The position numbers were made by a program, and so were the translations under genes. Source: Epithemia pelagica (Eukaryota; Bacillariophyta; Bacillariophyceae; Surirellales; Surirellaceae). From it: 64,000 nt of DNA. The stretch lies in the NCBI GenBank assembly GCA_946965045.2, contig OX337239.1:930001-994000 (forward strand), given 5' to 3'. Below are positions 61,920-64,000 of the stretch, piece after piece (within the stretch, counting starts at the first letter, position 1; every line of letters starts with the position of its first letter). The notes below the pieces were generated by a model that worked only from the letters and a program-made list of their open reading frames with translations, was not told where the DNA came from and ran no database searches.

Positions 61920-64000
61920 ATGAGTCTGCGTGGAAGCGTGTCCGTATGTGAACCCTCTTGTATTGATTTGTGGTGTCAAAGCATGGAGGAGAGATGTGAC
62001 CAAAGTAATCAGGAGGATGGAGCCACCAACAATGACGACGAGCGTTCATCTTTGTTACAATCCTGTCGAAGCACTGATGGGAAGGAGAACTCCGAAGGTC
62101 GGTCGGCGGCACCTCATTATTATGGTGAACAAGATTTGGAAGAAGATGAGGATAGACGGACCAGCAAGATTTCATCCACCGGCAAATCCCTGGAGGAATG
62201 CTCCTCAGTAAATCTTTGGCAATGGCATAATTTGGCCATTCCAGTTAGTTACTGGGTCGTGGGTACCTTGCAGGGCTTGTTTCGAACCTTTCTAAATGTG
62301 TATCCATTGGATCTGGGTGCAACTGAAGCACAACAAACGTCACTGACCTTCATGGCCACGTTACCGGCAGCCTTCAAGATTTTGTATGGCTTTTCGTCTG
62401 ATGCCTATCCCATAGCGGGTTACCGACGCAAATCGCACTTGTTGTTGGGTTGGATGTTGGCCTCGATTCCAATGGCCATCTTGACGTTATCCTCCAATCT
62501 CACCCTATTGAGATCACATGTCAAGGATCATGAAGCAGATCACAGTACCATAGCTGCCACTAGCATTGTCCCAGACAATGCTCCGTCCTTGTTGCAAGTG
62601 AGTTGGTCCTTTTTTATTTTTGGTGTGGGAATGTGGTATACCGATGCCATTGCCGATGCCATTGTGGCGGAGAAGGCTCGATGTGAACCAGAAGCGATTC
62701 GGGGATCACTTCAGGCCACGTGTTACACTTTGAGGTTTTTCGGTCTCATGGTTTCGGCACCCATTTCCACCTACTTGTATTCACACGTTGATGGTCGCGG
62801 ACCCCAAATCATTGTCCAAGCCTTGGCTGGTCTTCCTTGCCTTGTCCTTCCCCTTGCCTGGTGCTTTGCCGAACAACCTGCCACTCGGACTGCGAACCAA
62901 GGGTCGTCGGTATCGCAAACTTCAGCCGTGACGGTAAAACCAGTTCGAGAACAGTGCTTGGAAATATGGCGTACTGTATGTTCTCGGGCTGTATGGGAAC
63001 CCATGGCGTTTATCTACGTTTTTAATTTGTTGCAAGTCAGCAATGCCGCGTGGCGTCAGTTTTTGGTCAGTGTCTTGCATTTTACACCCGCCAATCTCAA
63101 CTCCCTTTTGGTTGCTTCCTACGTTGTCTTGTACTTGGGAACCTTGTTGTACAAATACTTTTTGTTGCAAGCAAGTTGGCGACGCATTTATCAAGTCTGT
63201 TTGGTATTGAACCTCGTCTTGTCATCCCTGCAATTGCTCTTGATTCGAGGTCATACACTCGGCATTTCTCCCTTTGTTTTTGCTCTGGGAGACGATGCCT
63301 TTGCCGAATTTCTTAACGGGGTCCAATTTCTACCCGCGGTTATTCTCATGGTGGCACTTTGTCCACCTGGATCGGAAGGTACGGAAACAATATTATTTCG
63401 GACACTGTCACAAAGAAGGTCGCCGAATGCCATGTCTATGTTGGCCTCACCTTCCTGTGCTCTTTTCCTTTACAGGTGCCAGCTATGCCATGTTCACCAC
63501 GGGTAAGGTTCTCACACATTTCTCTCTCTGACACACTTGTTGTTGGTGCCTCTCATTTCTCCATGTTTCTTGTGTGACAACAGTCATGAATTCGGCCTTG
63601 ATGATCGCTCCACCCCTGAGTTCCCTCCTACTAGGGATTTGGGATGTTAGTAAAGAAGCTCTCGAACGGGGGGAGTTGGATGGATTGGTACGTTGTGTTT
63701 GGTCTGGCGCACCAGAATGGTGCTTCCCATGAGAGAGATCTCACACTCGTCTGTTTTGGAATGATGGATTGTGGATGACATGCTTGGTGGATCGTCATTT
63801 TCTTCTTTATATAGTTCAACTTGTCCTTGTTGACGACGGCGATTCAAATCTCTCCCATTTTCTTTTTGCATTGGTTACCCCAGGGACGAAAAGAACTGGA
63901 AGCATTGGCCTCAGAACCCTTTTCGGGGAGTCCCATTGGGGGTGCACTCTTTTTGACGGTTCTCTTTGCCTCCATGGCCTGGACCTTTGCTGTGACCCTG
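61920..64000 (+). CDS. BT1 family (folate/biopterin-type) transporter, 3' partial (at least 4 exons)
   Basis: Exon 1 is 61920-63378, exon 2 63476-63502, exon 3 about 63585-63687, and exon 4 begins at 63884 and runs off the window. Exon 2 is only 27 nt; joining it restores the family motif around GSEG-ASYAMFTTVMNS. The N-terminal ~95 residues are hydrophilic and acidic. Helices follow, with signature pieces of the family: FKILYGFSSDAYPIAGYRRKSHLLLGW, YTDAIADAIVAEKAR, and RGSLQATCYTLRFFG. The MFS-like BT1 family carries folates, biopterin or related compounds in kinetoplastids and plants, including plastid envelope members. I see no plastid presequence at this start. The substrate is not predictable. 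Confidence 0.85.

Noticed and set aside
1-64000. CRISPR array, prophage or bacterial operon
   Set aside because: Introns, plastid presequences and eukaryotic retroelements make the window eukaryotic nuclear DNA; no array-like repeats with unique spacers were seen.

Overview
The window looks like nuclear DNA of a diatom, probably a pennate one. A silicic acid transporter-like gene at 9.25-11.02 kb is close to diagnostic. Several genes have short GT-AG introns of about 60-155 nt. Two predicted plastid proteins carry an ASAF-like motif after a signal peptide, as diatom bipartite plastid presequences do, and the copia element resembles the diatom CoDi type. Family names come from recognising motifs by eye; no database search was run, and exon edges may be off by a base or two.

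0-31.5 kb is ordinary gene space: the 3' part of a QSOX/Erv-type sulfhydryl oxidase, an SLC10-like symporter, a secretory membrane protein of unknown function, plastid IspH, a silicic acid transporter-like protein, a His-rich membrane protein, an unknown multipass protein, a GAPDH of the ArsJ-associated type, a PIN/PILS-type carrier, a gamma-glutamyltransferase-family protein and a plastid-type CNNM/CorC protein. Within it, two unrelated sulfotransferase families sit next to each other twice (11.3-14.2 kb and 22.5-26.0 kb), so a two-gene cassette was duplicated and its relative orientation changed.

33.9-59.7 kb is a nested transposon block. Element 1 (33.9-41.9 kb) and element 2 (42.05-59.7 kb) are tyrosine-recombinase retrotransposons with split direct repeats (A1-genes-B1-A2-B2), the layout of PAT/Ngaro-type DIRS elements. 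A complete 8.2-kb Ty1/copia element with apparently identical 766-bp LTRs and a 5-bp target duplication sits inside the reverse transcriptase frame of element 2. A 544-bp TA-flanked inverted-repeat element sits inside the last repeat of element 2. The coding frames of both YR elements are broken mostly by in-frame stops, with little or no frameshifting.

The block is bracketed by two inverted copies of a gene for an EF-hand-like, single-pass membrane protein (32.0-33.3 kb minus, 60.2-61.4 kb plus). Their C-terminal halves and 3' flanks are nearly identical while their N-termini differ. The window ends inside a BT1-type (folate/biopterin) transporter gene with at least four exons.
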